DNA of 64,000 nt, from contig NC_017025.1 of the NCBI RefSeq assembly GCF_000455605.1, positions 1,984,001 to 2,048,000 on the forward strand, written 5' to 3'. Under the pieces are notes generated by a model. It was not told where the DNA came from, did not search any database, and saw nothing but the letters and a program-made list of their open reading frames with translations. The position numbers and the translations under genes were made by a program. This stretch comes from Flavobacterium indicum GPTSA100-9 = DSM 17447. Its GTDB lineage: Bacteria > Bacteroidota > Bacteroidia > Flavobacteriales > Flavobacteriaceae. Within the stretch, counting starts at the first letter, position 1; every line of letters starts with the position of its first letter. Below, one piece after another: positions 16,481 to 26,184 of the stretch.

Positions 16481-19008
16481 GCCGTTGTAAAAGTAGAAGT
16501 AATCCAATTTCCATAAACTGCACCAGAACAAAGTGGTCTTACATGAACATAATATACTGTTTGAGGAGTTAAAGCAGTTGCTTGTACAAAAGTAGTTGCA
16601 ATTGAAGTGCCTGAAGCTGGCGGTGTTGCAGAAGTTGTAACTGCATATTCATAACCAATTGCTCCCGATCCACTCAAGTCATCCCAAGAAGCATCTACTG
16701 TAGTTGCAGTAATTGTACCAATTACTAACCCAGTTTGATCAGGACATGTAGGCGAAAGTCTAATTTGGAAATTATCAACAAAGAAGTCTGTATCATCAGT
16801 ACCGTCAGTAGCTCCTGATACAACTCTATATGCAAATCTTACGGTTTGACCTGCATAAGCATCTAAATCAAACACATAAGGTGAACCAGTTGCAGCTGGA
16901 GTATTAGCATTATCAAAAGTATAAATAACTGACCAATTCGCTAATCCATTTGAAACTAGTACTTCCACCACATCACCTGCATCCCATGCAGTTGTTGGAG
17001 CTGTTGTACCATTCCATTGTGTTAAAGCAGCATCAAATTTTAATTCATATCCTGAAGTTGGAATTGAATATTCAGGAGAGATAATCCAATCATTTGCTCC
17101 TGTTGTGTAATGATTATAAGCAATCGATCCTGTAGTTCCAACATTTGCAAATCCATCGGCTTTCCATGAATTATTACCAAAAGTAGCTGGACCAGCTGTT
17201 AAATCTCCATTATCACCTTTAATCCAACAAGAAGGTAAAAAAGTAGCAAATGGTTCTAATACAGGGAACGTTGTTACAGGCGCACATGCAGTAGTAAACG
17301 TACCTGTTATCCAATTTCCATAAGTAGAACCAGCACAATTTGCTCTAACATGGAAATAATAAACCGTTTGAGGTAATAATCCTGTTGCTTGTACAAAAGA
17401 TGTAGCAATAACAGTTCCTGAAGCAGGAGGTGTTGCAGAAGTAGTTACTGCATATTCATAAGCTACAGCTCCAGAACCTGATAAATCTGTCCAAGAAGCA
17501 TCAACTGTATAGGCTGTAACATTCCCTAATACTAATCCTGTTTGATCAGGACATGCAGGTGATAATCTAACTTCAAAATTATCAATTGAAAAATCAATAT
17601 CTGCTAAACCATTTGTCGCTCCTTCTACAGCATGAAATGCAAAACGGACATTTTGTCCTGCATAAGCATCTAAATCTATAATATTTGGTGAACCAGTATT
17701 TGAAGGCTGGTTGGTGTCATTATATGTAAATAATGGCGTCCAGTTAGTAGTAGAACCACCAGTTGCCACTAAAACTTCAATGTAATCATCAGATTCCCAT
17801 GGCGTTGTAGGAGAAGTAGTAGAAGCCCACTGTGTAGCCGCTGCATCAAATTTTAATTCATATCCTGAAGCAGGAATGTTAATTACTGGTGAAACCACCC
17901 AATCATTTGCTCCTGTTGTAAATATTTCATTACGAATTGCACCTGTTGTCCCTACATTAGCGAAACCATCTACAACCCAACCAGAACCAGTTGATGCTGT
18001 TGGACCCGTAGTTAAATCTCCACCAAACATATTTGTCCAACATGAAGGTAAAAAAGTAGCAAAAGGTTCAGTCACTGGTGCCGTTAAAATACTTGGACTT
18101 ACCAATAAAGATGTGGAAGCTGTTGTATTTCCAGAACAAGTAACTTCACAATAATACGTATCAGAAGCAGTTACAGAAGGAACTGTATAAGTTGCTGAAT
18201 TAGCACCCGAAATAGGTAAACCATTTAAATACCATTGATAAGTAACACCCGTTCCAATTGTAGGGTTTTGTAAAGATAAAACAACTGAGGAACCGAAACA
18301 TGGTGTAGAAGTTGATGCAATTGTATTTCCTGGAGCAGGTGTACCTGAACAAGGAGAATTAGTATAAGTTAATTGCGTATTGTAAATTCTAGTTTGACTT
18401 GAAGATAAATTACCCGTAATTGCAGCACTGTTTGATGTACCAACTGCTTGAGCACCAGTAACTGTTGTATACATCCAAGAAAAGCTTCCAGAAGAATATG
18501 GAGAAGCAGTAGGGGTTAATTGCCAATTAATAGCCGTTTCAATTGCTCCACCTGTGTAAATAAATGGTGTTGAAAATGTAAATTCAACCCATCCAGCTGC
18601 AGCAGGAAAAGAAGCATTATTCAAAGCCGTGTTATTGTAAACATTGGTTGCTCCTGAAATCCAAGTAGCAAAATTTTGAGTCGTAACTAAAGACGTTGCA
18701 CTTGAATTTTTCATGTAAAGATTTAAAGTCGCTGTATTAGTTCCAGACAAAACATTTGCATCATTTTTGTAATATGCAATCTTTGTAATTGTAGAACCTG
18801 CGGTAATACCAGCAGCACTTAAATCTGCAGCAGTAAGCAATTGCACACTTTGCGAAAAATGAAAGGTGCTTGTAGAACTGGACCTATAAATAGGAGTCCC
18901 ATTTGTTCCGGAAGCTGAAGTAGTACCCGTTCCAATAGTGACAGTTGTCTGAGCAAAGGACAACCCACATATTAGAATAGCAAACATCCAAAAAGTAATT
19001 TTTTTCAT
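14998..19008 (-). CDS. Giant T9SS type A cell-surface/adhesin-like protein, paralogue 1
   Basis: A 1336-residue secreted modular protein. Order: Sec signal peptide (1-19); unique N-terminal beta-rich region (about 20-215); Ig-like segment (about 220-305); two choice-of-anchor J/cleaved-adhesin-like modules, each followed by a fibronectin III-like module beginning CPDQTGLV; a third anchor-type module starting LPWTEGFEG; another Fn3-like module (ATPPSCATGLTATP); a GEVED-type domain with the acidic DFNNDFDFDDAGE loop; and the T9SS type A signal (VAYPNPVKDVLNLSY to the final KVVKQ). It is exported by Sec and then T9SS and probably anchored to the surface. No catalytic motif was seen. It has its own terminator and a large paralogue upstream. 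Confidence 0.88.
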   Translation of the reverse strand: MKKITFWMFAILICGLSFAQTTVTIGTGTTSASGTNGTPIYRSSSTSTFHFSQSVQLLTAADLSAAGITAGSTITKIAYYKNDANVLSGTNTATLNLYMKNSSATSLVTTQNFATWISGATNVYNNTALNNASFPAAAGWVEFTFSTPFIYTGGAIETAINWQLTPTASPYSSGSFSWMYTTVTGAQAVGTSNSAAITGNLSSSQTRIYNTQLTYTNSPCSGTPAPGNTIASTSTPCFGSSVVLSLQNPTIGTGVTYQWYLNGLPISGANSATYTVPSVTASDTYYCEVTCSGNTTASTSLLVSPSILTAPVTEPFATFLPSCWTNMFGGDLTTGPTASTGSGWVVDGFANVGTTGAIRNEIFTTGANDWVVSPVINIPASGYELKFDAAATQWASTTSPTTPWESDDYIEVLVATGGSTTNWTPLFTYNDTNQPSNTGSPNIIDLDAYAGQNVRFAFHAVEGATNGLADIDFSIDNFEVRLSPACPDQTGLVLGNVTAYTVDASWTDLSGSGAVAYEYAVTTSATPPASGTVIATSFVQATGLLPQTVYYFHVRANCAGSTYGNWITGTFTTACAPVTTFPVLEPFATFLPSCWIKGDNGDLTAGPATFGNNSWKADGFANVGTTGSIAYNHYTTGANDWIISPEYSIPTSGYELKFDAALTQWNGTTAPTTAWDAGDVVEVLVSNGLANWSVIYTFDNANTPAATGSPYVFDLDAYAGQTVRFAYRVVSGATDGTDDTDFFVDNFQIRLSPTCPDQTGLVIGTITATTVDASWDDLSGSGAIGYEYAVTTSATPPASGTSIATTFVQATALTPQTVYYVHVRPLCSGAVYGNWITSTFTTACAPITTLPWTEGFEGLTTVGTTNFPSCWFKQNGGWESRNSNDTYSTSNTGTKFIRNPWSATNEFIWTPGFDLVAGTSYDFSSFIQGDNGTTWVVDYFVNSAQNSTGATQIGTTYNVPGTGTTYAAQAYNKVTATFVPATSGTYYFAVRVNESTGNPWYVSFDDFELKLTPATPPSCATGLTATPDATCGNFASTLSWTAEPLATGYYVTIGTTSGGSDIANAVPVSVTSYSFSGLNNTQYFWKVVPYNGAGSATGCTEQSFTTAVNGCYCVSVPSSLDNSGITNVVLGATPYTITPVTYVNNTATPEIIAPGATANLQLTFSTGYTYDINVWIDFNNDFDFDDAGELVKTGIACTNVQPNTVDASFTMPLTAPSGPHRMRIGTADSGQVPPAPCYNGSYGVTLDFTVDTSLATSSFDLSNFVAYPNPVKDVLNLSYSTAITNVKVTNLLGQQVMTKNVNDTNVQVNMSDLSAGAYIVTISSGDMIHTIKVVKQ

Positions 19009-19183
19009 TATGATTTAATTATTGTTAATTAACTGTAAAGTAAATAATTAATTTATTAACATAAAAGTAATCCAGAAAAAAAATCTACATAACATTGATT
19101 AAATAAAAAGAAAAAAATTACAAACTAGTAACTTTATAAAGATTTATAACATTTTTGTAAAATTATTAAATATTTAAAACAAA
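19009..19183. other. Intergenic region upstream of paralogue 1
   Basis: Very AT-rich, with no ORF and no clear TAnnTTTG box. It must hold the leader of the 1336-residue gene, unless that gene is read through from its paralogue past the terminator at 19184-19209. Confidence 0.4.
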
Positions 19184-19209
19184 AAAGGCCCCACAAATGT
19201 GGAACCTTT
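19184..19209 (-). terminator. Terminator of the 1295-residue T9SS protein gene
   Basis: Read leftward, AAAGGTTCCAC pairs with GTGGGGCCTTT (two U-G wobbles) around a four-base loop and is followed by a T run. It lies 23 bases past the stop. Confidence 0.8.
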
Positions 19210-19232
19210 AATCAATATAGTATTAAAGTTAA

Positions 19233-20715
19233 TTATTGTTTAACAACTTTAATTGTATGAATCATATCTCCAGAAGAAATGGTTACAATGTAAGCACCTG
19301 CTGATAAATCAGACATGTTTACTTGAACATTAGTATCATTTACATTCTTAGTCATTACTTGTTGTCCTAATAAATTAGTCACTTTTACATTTGTAATTGC
19401 TGTTGAATATGATAAATTCAATACATCTTTTACTGGGTTTGGATAAGCAACAAAATTACTTAAATCAAAACTTGAAGTTGCTAATGAAGTATCAACTGTA
19501 AAGTCTAATGTTACACCATACGAACCATTATAACAAGGTGCAGGAGGAACTTGTCCAAAGTCTGCTGAACCAATTCTCATTCTATGTGGTCCTGAAGGAG
19601 CTGTTAGAGGCATTGTAAATGAAGCATCTACCGTATTTGGCTCAACATTTGTACATGCGATACCCGTTTTTACTAACTCTCCAGCATCATCAAAATCAAA
19701 ATCATTATTAAAATCAATCCATACATTTATATCATAAGTATAACCTGTTGAGAAAGTCAATTGTAAATTTGCTGTAGCACCAGGAGCGATAATTTCAGGT
19801 GTAGCAGTATTATCTACATAAGTAACCGGAGCAATCGTATATGGCGTTGCACCTAAAACTACATTTGTAATACCTAAATTATCCACAGAAGATGGAACTG
19901 ATGAACAATAACATCCATTAACAGCTGTAGTAAACGATTGTTCTGCACAACCCGTTGCACTTCCTGCACCATTGTAAGGCACAACTTTCCAAAAATACTG
20001 AGTATTATTTAATCCTGAGAAGCTATAAGATGTAACACTTACAGGCACTGCATTCGCAATATCAGAACCTCCAGAAGTTGTTCCGATGGTAACATAATAT
20101 CCAGTAGCAAGTGGTTCTGCTGTCCAAGATAAAGTAGAAGCAAAATTTCCACAAGTTGCATCAGGTGTTGCTGTTAAGCCAGTCGCACAAGACGGAGGTG
20201 TTGCTGGTGTTAATTTTAATTCAAAATCATCAAAAGAAACATACCAAGGATTACCCGTAGATTCATTTACTCTAACTGCAAAATAATAAGTTCCTGAAGT
20301 AGCTGGAACAAATGTAGCTGTTACTTTATTGTAAGCTTGTGCTGCATAAGTAGTTCCTGTTCCTGGCACATTATAAGTAGTTCCAATTTGCGTTGCTCCT
20401 GTTGAATTTTGTGCTGTATTTACGAAATAATCAACTACCCATGAATTTCCATTATCTCCTTGAATGAATGAAGAGAAATCATAAGAAGTACCTGCTACTA
20501 AATCAAAACCAGGTGTCCACATATATTCATTTGTTGCTGACCATGCATCTCTAATAAATTTAGTTCCTGTATTTGAAGTACTGAAAGTATCATTTGAATT
20601 TCTAGATTCCCAACCTCCATTTTCTTTATACCAACAAGATGGGAAATTATTTGCTCCAACTGTTGTTAATCCTTCAAATCCTTCAGTCCATGGCAAAGTC
20701 GTAATCGGTGCACAA
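19233..20715. repeat. Long direct repeat, copy 2
   Basis: Partner of 14998-16480. Recombination between the copies would remove about 4.2 kb and fuse the paralogues in frame, because the offset is constant and both genes keep the same frame. Confidence 0.85.
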
Positions 20716-23120
20716 GCAGTAGTAAATGTATACGTTGCCCATGTAGAATAAGCTCCAGATCCACAATCTGTTCTTACATGTAAATAATAAACCGTTTGAG
20801 GTGTTAAACCTGTAGGTTGTGCAAAAGTATTTGTTGTTGCTGTTCCAGAAGCAGGTGGAGTTGCAGATGTTGTAACTACATATTCGTAACCTACAGAACC
20901 AACCATTGCATCCCATGATAAATCAGCACCCGTTGCAGTAACATTCGATGAAGTTAAATTTACGGGCTCTAAACATGTTGGTGTAATTTCTAATTTAAAA
21001 TCATCAAATGAAACATACCATGGATTTCCAGTTGCTTCATTAACTCTAACTGCAAAATAATAAGTACCTGAAGTTGAAGGCACAAAAGTTGCAGCAACTT
21101 TATTATACGATTGAGCAGCATATCCAGAATTTGTTCCAGGTACATTATAAGTTGTACCAATTGGAGTTGCGCCCGTTGAATTTTGAACTGTATTCACAAA
21201 ATAATCAACCACCCATGAATCTGCATTATCTCCTTGAATAAAAGAAGAGAAATCATAAGAAGTACCTGCTACTAAATCAAACCCTGGAGTCCAAATATAT
21301 TCATTAGTTGCAGACCATGCATTTCTGATAAATTTAGTTCCCGTTCTAGCTGTACTAAAAGTATCATTTGAATTTCTTGATTCCCATCCTCCATTTTCTT
21401 TAGACCAACAAGAAGGAAAATTCGTTGTTCCAACCGTAGTTAATCCTTCAAAACCTTCTGTCCAAGGTAAAGTTGTAATTGAAGCACATAAAGTTGTAAA
21501 TGAAGCTGTAGTCCAATTACCATACAAACCACCTGAACATACAGAACGTACATGAATATAATAAAGTGTTTGAGGCGCTAAACTTGAAACAGAATTAAAT
21601 GTTGTTGCTATTGCAGTTCCAGAAGCAGGAGGTGTTGCAGAGGTAGTAACAGCATATTCATATCCAACTGCACCAGCTCCAGATGTATCATCCCAAGAAA
21701 AATCAACTGTAGTTGCTGTTACGGTGCCAACTATTAATCCTGTTTGATCAGGACAAGTTGGAGATAATCTTACATTAATATAATCAACAAAGAAATCCGT
21801 ATCGTCACCACCATCAGTTGCAGCTGTAACTGCTCTAAATGCAAATCTTACCGTTTGACCAGCATAAGCATCTAGATCTTCTACATAACTTAAACCTGAC
21901 GCAGGTGGAGTATTTGCATTATCAAAAGTTCTTAAAACTGTCCAATTTGTTAATCCATTTGAAATCAAAACTTCAACAGCATCACCAGCATCCCATGGAG
22001 TAGTTGGTGCTGTTGTACTATTCCACTGTGTTAAAGCAGCATCATATTTTAATTCATATCCAGTTGTAGGTATAGAAAATTCTTGAGTGATTACCCAATC
22101 ATTATCTCCAGTAGTGTACATATTATATTTAAACGAGTTTAAAGTAGTACCCGTATTTAAATATTGATCTTGTGTCCAATTACTTCCAACAAAAGTTGCA
22201 GGACCTGCTGTTAAATCACCATTATCCGCTTTATACCAACAATTATTTGGTAAAAAAGAAGTAAATTGTTCCATATAAGGATAAACTGTATTTGGTCCAC
22301 AAGTTGTAAAACTTGATTCTGTACAACCAGTTGCATCACCATTGGCATTATAAGGAATAACCGTTACATAATATGTTGTCCCAGGAGCTAATACACCTAA
22401 ATTATAGGATAAAACATTTCCAGCATCAAACATATTTAACAATTGAGTACCACCAGGTGTAGTTCCAACGTTTAATCTATAACCTGTTGGAATTCCAGTA
22501 GCACTGTTCCAAGTAATTGTAGAGCTACTAACATTTACCGCACCATTTGCAGGAGATGATAAAACTGTACAGTTTGGCGGAGTAGTTGTAGGTTGAGTTG
22601 CAGAGATATTATCAATATAAACATAATAATCACCTGAAGTTCCCCATACACAATTCCATCTTATTTTAACATTTGATCCAGCAGGCACGCTAGCTCCAGG
22701 CACAACATAAGTAACGGTTGCACATGTATTTGCTACTACGTGATTTGTATTATTAATTACACCTGCACTTAAAGTCCAAGTAGCCCCATTATCTAAAGAC
22801 ACTTGTGTTGTAATTGTACCATTAAATGGAGAAGTAGCAGTTGTTGCTGCCGACCAATCTACAACTTTATAATCAAATGAAATAGTCAAATTAGCTCCAT
22901 TTGACACCTGAGTATCTGAAGTTAATATTCCCGTTGTACTAGTACTATAATTGTTTTTTCTCCAGGCCGCAGTCGCACAGGATTGTGTTGTAGTAAGTGA
23001 TCCAGCTCCTAAATTCCACCCAGCAGGAGTGGTAGTCGTTGGAAAACTTTGAATTATACCTATTTGAGCATTTGAAGCAAATACTATAAGCAGGAATAAC
23101 CATAATGTAATTTTTTTCAT
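19233..23120 (-). CDS. Giant T9SS type A cell-surface/adhesin-like protein, paralogue 2
   Basis: A 1295-residue secreted modular protein. Order: signal peptide (1-18); unique N-terminal anchor-like region (about 20-175); Fn3-like module (CTVLSSPANGAVNVSSS onward); one anchor-J module (YPYMEQFTSFLPNNCWYK); an Fn3-like CPDQTGLI module; an LPWTEGFEG anchor module; an Fn3-like module (CLEPVNLTSS); a second LPWTEGFEG module; Fn3-like; GEVED-type domain; and the T9SS type A sorting domain. The last roughly 490 residues are almost identical to paralogue 1, whereas the N-terminal regions are unrelated. That pattern suggests a variable head on a conserved stalk and anchor. No enzyme motif was seen. 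Binding to polymers or surfaces is inferred from domain type. Confidence 0.88.
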   Translation of the reverse strand: MKKITLWLFLLIVFASNAQIGIIQSFPTTTTPAGWNLGAGSLTTTQSCATAAWRKNNYSTSTTGILTSDTQVSNGANLTISFDYKVVDWSAATTATSPFNGTITTQVSLDNGATWTLSAGVINNTNHVVANTCATVTYVVPGASVPAGSNVKIRWNCVWGTSGDYYVYIDNISATQPTTTPPNCTVLSSPANGAVNVSSSTITWNSATGIPTGYRLNVGTTPGGTQLLNMFDAGNVLSYNLGVLAPGTTYYVTVIPYNANGDATGCTESSFTTCGPNTVYPYMEQFTSFLPNNCWYKADNGDLTAGPATFVGSNWTQDQYLNTGTTLNSFKYNMYTTGDNDWVITQEFSIPTTGYELKYDAALTQWNSTTAPTTPWDAGDAVEVLISNGLTNWTVLRTFDNANTPPASGLSYVEDLDAYAGQTVRFAFRAVTAATDGGDDTDFFVDYINVRLSPTCPDQTGLIVGTVTATTVDFSWDDTSGAGAVGYEYAVTTSATPPASGTAIATTFNSVSSLAPQTLYYIHVRSVCSGGLYGNWTTASFTTLCASITTLPWTEGFEGLTTVGTTNFPSCWSKENGGWESRNSNDTFSTARTGTKFIRNAWSATNEYIWTPGFDLVAGTSYDFSSFIQGDNADSWVVDYFVNTVQNSTGATPIGTTYNVPGTNSGYAAQSYNKVAATFVPSTSGTYYFAVRVNEATGNPWYVSFDDFKLEITPTCLEPVNLTSSNVTATGADLSWDAMVGSVGYEYVVTTSATPPASGTATTNTFAQPTGLTPQTVYYLHVRTDCGSGAYSTWATYTFTTACAPITTLPWTEGFEGLTTVGANNFPSCWYKENGGWESRNSNDTFSTSNTGTKFIRDAWSATNEYMWTPGFDLVAGTSYDFSSFIQGDNGNSWVVDYFVNTAQNSTGATQIGTTYNVPGTGTTYAAQAYNKVTATFVPATSGTYYFAVRVNESTGNPWYVSFDDFELKLTPATPPSCATGLTATPDATCGNFASTLSWTAEPLATGYYVTIGTTSGGSDIANAVPVSVTSYSFSGLNNTQYFWKVVPYNGAGSATGCAEQSFTTAVNGCYCSSVPSSVDNLGITNVVLGATPYTIAPVTYVDNTATPEIIAPGATANLQLTFSTGYTYDINVWIDFNNDFDFDDAGELVKTGIACTNVEPNTVDASFTMPLTAPSGPHRMRIGSADFGQVPPAPCYNGSYGVTLDFTVDTSLATSSFDLSNFVAYPNPVKDVLNLSYSTAITNVKVTNLLGQQVMTKNVNDTNVQVNMSDLSAGAYIVTISSGDMIHTIKVVKQ

Positions 23121-23199
23121 AAATAATGGTTTAATTGTTAAGCATTTGTAAAAATAGTTAAATTTATCTTACATAAAAAACAGATAAATGACACTTAAC

Positions 23200-23240
23200 A
23201 AAATTATCGATGAAAAACAAAATTATTCGATGAAAAACAA
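23200..23240. repeat. Short imperfect tandem repeat, two units of about 20 bases
   Basis: The unit AAAATTATCGATGAAAAAC occurs at 23200, then again from 23219 with one extra T. It sits between the start of the T9SS gene and the fabV terminator. No function is evident. Confidence 0.6.
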
Positions 23241-23267
23241 AAAAACCCGAAACTATTTCGGGTTTTT
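23237..23267 (-). terminator. Terminator of fabV
   Basis: A 12-pair stem made of AAAAACCCGAAA (23241-23252) and TTTCGGGTTTTT (23256-23267) with a three-base loop. Downstream of fabV on the minus strand, with a T run. Confidence 0.88.
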
Positions 23268-23291
23268 CACAATTATAATAAATTATGTTAA

Positions 23292-24482
23292 TTATTTGAT
23301 ACTTGGTATCATAACCATTTCATTTGTATCTTTTGTGTAATCAATTTCTTTGAAACCAAATCCAAATAAATTTAAAAATCCATTTCTATATTCCTCTAAA
23401 TCTCCATTATTCGTTAATGTTTCAGTACTAATAGATTTCCATAATTCGGCAATTTCATCTTGATATTGTTGTCTCATCTCCCAATCATCAATTCTGATTC
23501 TTCCTTTATCATCCGTAGGTATTTCAGATCCATTAAACAATCTATCCGAGAACAAACGTTCCATTTGTTCGATACAACCTTCATGACTGTTATCTTTTTT
23601 CATTATTTTGAACAATAAAGACATATATAGCGGCACAACTGGGATTGCAGAACTTGCTTGTGTTACCAAAGCTTTATTAACTGAAACATAAGCTTTACCA
23701 TTTATTTCTTTTAAATCATTGGTAATTTCAAAAGCTGTAGCTTCTAAATGGTCTTTAGCTCTTCCTATAGTACCTTTTCTATAAACGGCTTCTGTCACCT
23801 CTGGTCCTATATATGAATAAGCTACAGTCATTGCGCCTTCTGCTAAAACTCCAGCGTTTTTCATAGCTTCCATCCACATTGACCAATCTTCTCCACCCAT
23901 AACCACAACGGTATTATCGATATCTTCTTGTGTAGCTGGTTCAATGCTTACATCTGAAACAACACCTGTGTGAAAATCAACTGTTTTATTTGTAAACTTA
24001 GCACCAATTGGTTTTAATGTTGAACGGTGTAACACCCCAGTTTTAGGATGCATACGAACTGGTGAAGCTAAACTATAAATCACTAAATCAACTTGACCTA
24101 AATCTTTTTTAATTAAGTCAATTGTTTGCTGTTTTATTTCATCTGAAAAAGCATCACCATTAATACTTTTTGCATATAAACCTGCTTTTTCTGCTTCAAT
24201 TTCAAAAGCAGCTGTATTATACCAACCTGGAGTGGCTGTTTTACCGGGCGCTGGTTCTTTTTCGAAAAAAACTCCTATTGTAGCAGCATCACATCCAAAA
24301 GCACTTGTAATTCTAGAGGCTAATCCAAACCCTGTAGAAGCTCCAATTACTAATACTTTCTTTGCACCATTAATTTTACCTTTTGATTTTACGTATTCAA
24401 TTTGATTTTTTACATTTTGAGCACAACCAGCTGGATGAGCTGTTAAACATATAAATCCACGCATTCTTGGTTCGATAATCAT
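23292..24482 (-). CDS. fabV: Trans-2-enoyl-CoA/ACP reductase FabV
   Basis: An NADH-dependent enoyl reductase completing each round of fatty acid elongation. I chose the ATG at 24482 rather than an upstream one 15 codons earlier, because the family begins M-I-I-x-P-R-x-R-G-F-I-C. This gives 396 residues, the usual FabV length. Visible features are the dinucleotide loop GASTGFG (47-53), the catalytic Y-x8-K pair (Y234, K243), and the C-terminal FLNLFGF region. A TATTTTTG -7 box lies 34 bases upstream, inside the gap after recN, so it may be transcribed alone as well as with the recN operon. Confidence 0.93.
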   Translation of the reverse strand: MIIEPRMRGFICLTAHPAGCAQNVKNQIEYVKSKGKINGAKKVLVIGASTGFGLASRITSAFGCDAATIGVFFEKEPAPGKTATPGWYNTAAFEIEAEKAGLYAKSINGDAFSDEIKQQTIDLIKKDLGQVDLVIYSLASPVRMHPKTGVLHRSTLKPIGAKFTNKTVDFHTGVVSDVSIEPATQEDIDNTVVVMGGEDWSMWMEAMKNAGVLAEGAMTVAYSYIGPEVTEAVYRKGTIGRAKDHLEATAFEITNDLKEINGKAYVSVNKALVTQASSAIPVVPLYMSLLFKIMKKDNSHEGCIEQMERLFSDRLFNGSEIPTDDKGRIRIDDWEMRQQYQDEIAELWKSISTETLTNNGDLEEYRNGFLNLFGFGFKEIDYTKDTNEMVMIPSIK

Positions 24483-24516
24483 ATTCTTTGTTTTGTTTAG
24501 TTGTTCAATTTTAAAG

Positions 24517-24524
24517 CAAAAATA
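24517..24524 (-). promoter_or_regulatory. -7 box for fabV
   Basis: TATTTTTG read leftward matches TAnnTTTG, 34 bases before the chosen fabV start and directly beyond the recN stop. Confidence 0.45.
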
Positions 24525-24530
24525 CAATTA

Positions 24531-26183
24531 TTAATTTAATAATGTTTTTGCATGATTAATTGCTGATTCTGTATATTCTTTTCCGGACAGCATTTCAGCA
24601 ATTTCTTTAACTCTTTCGTCTAATGTTAGTGATACTATTTTAGAAAGAGTTGTATCGCCCTCACTGTATTTAAATACTTTATAATGCTGATTTCCTTTTG
24701 AAGCAATCTGAGGCAAATGCGTTATAGCAAACACTTGTCTTTTTTCACTCATACTTTTCATTATTTCAGCCATTTTTAGCGCAATTTCACCCGATACACC
24801 TGTATCAATTTCATCAAAAATTATGGTTGGTAAATTCGTATAATCGGCTAAAATAGATTTTATTGCCAACATGATTCTCGACATTTCTCCTCCAGAAGCT
24901 ACTTTCTTTATTGTCCCGAAATTTGTTCCTTTATTTGCTGAAAATAGTAATTCAATTACGTTTTTACCATTTGAAAAATAAACGTCAGATACTTCTAATG
25001 AAAATTGAAATTTCGCATTGGGCATACCTAACTCGGCTAAAATATTTTCTGCTTTAGCAACAAATTGAGGTATTGCTCCTTCTCTATTATTGTGAATTTG
25101 GATAGCTAATTCATTAAGACTATTTTCTTTCTCCTTCAACTCTTCTTCTAACTTTAAAATAGAATCTTTTAAATCAGTTACTCTATTAAGTTTTGAAGAC
25201 AAATGATCTTGAATTTTTATAAGCTCTTCAATTGTTGCTACTTGATGTTTTTTTTGCAAATCATAAATTGTTTGTAATCTAGATGAAACAAAAGCGAGTC
25301 GCTCTGGATCAAAAACAACTTTTTCTGCCAATAATTGACTTGTTTCGGTTATATCTTCTAATTCAATTAATGCAGATTGCAATCTTTCGAACAAATCGTG
25401 ATAAATTTTCGAAAAAGAAGCAATTTTAATTAAAGCACTTTTAGCTTCTTTAACTGTTGCGATAAATCCAATTTGCTCTTCATTAGCAAAAGCAACAATT
25501 TTACTTAAACATTCATTAATAAGTTCAACATTATTTAAACTTTCTAGCTCTTCTTCCAGCTCTTTTTGTTCATCAATTTTTAAACCAACTTGTTCTAATT
25601 CATTAAATAAAAACAAATTATAATCTTGTTCTTTGACACTAGTTTCACTTTCAGCTTTAAGTTCAGAAAGAGCCTTACCTATTCGTTTATAGTTGGATAA
25701 TTGAACAGTATATTCTTTGAGAAGACTGGCATTATTACCTATAGCATCTAAAACAGACAATTGATAGTCTTGCTGTTCCAGTTCACGTGTTTCGTGTTGT
25801 GAATGAATATCTAACAAATGCTCCGCTAAAACTTGAACTTCTGCTAAATTGGTTGGGGTATCATTTACAAATGCTCTTGACTTTCCTGAAGGCAAAATTT
25901 CTCTTCTTATTATTGTTGTGGTTTCATAATCTAATTCATTTTCAGCAAATAAATTTTCTAAATTATATTTATCCACTTGAAAAGTCGCTTCAACAATACA
26001 TTTTTTTTCTTTATCTTTTAATGAAGATAAATCAGCTCTATTACCCATAATTAAACCAAGTGCGCCAAGTAAAATGGATTTACCTGCGCCAGTTTCTCCT
26101 GTAATTGTAGAAAATTGGTTAGAAAAATGAATCTCCAGATGCTCTATTAAAGCATAATTTTGAACAGATAAAGATAAAAGCAT
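24531..26183 (-). CDS. recN: DNA repair protein RecN
   Basis: An SMC-like ATPase that acts at DNA double-strand breaks. The 550-residue protein has Walker A GETGAGKS (29-36), a central coiled coil rich in Glu/Lys/Leu (about 150-370), the ABC signature SGGEMSRIMLA (430-440) and Walker B IIFDEIDTGVSGE (about 454-466). Its start is 1 base after the stop of the DUF4835 gene. It belongs to the bamD-rpoZ-coaBC-DUF4835-recN run. Confidence 0.95.
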   Translation of the reverse strand: MLLSLSVQNYALIEHLEIHFSNQFSTITGETGAGKSILLGALGLIMGNRADLSSLKDKEKKCIVEATFQVDKYNLENLFAENELDYETTTIIRREILPSGKSRAFVNDTPTNLAEVQVLAEHLLDIHSQHETRELEQQDYQLSVLDAIGNNASLLKEYTVQLSNYKRIGKALSELKAESETSVKEQDYNLFLFNELEQVGLKIDEQKELEEELESLNNVELINECLSKIVAFANEEQIGFIATVKEAKSALIKIASFSKIYHDLFERLQSALIELEDITETSQLLAEKVVFDPERLAFVSSRLQTIYDLQKKHQVATIEELIKIQDHLSSKLNRVTDLKDSILKLEEELKEKENSLNELAIQIHNNREGAIPQFVAKAENILAELGMPNAKFQFSLEVSDVYFSNGKNVIELLFSANKGTNFGTIKKVASGGEMSRIMLAIKSILADYTNLPTIIFDEIDTGVSGEIALKMAEIMKSMSEKRQVFAITHLPQIASKGNQHYKVFKYSEGDTTLSKIVSLTLDERVKEIAEMLSGKEYTESAINHAKTLLN

Positions 26184-26184
26184 A

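Noticed and set aside
17876..18154. Antisense frame within the T9SS paralogue 1 gene
   Set aside because: A shadow of the repeated Thr/Ser/Ala-rich coding sequence; no start context or family similarity.
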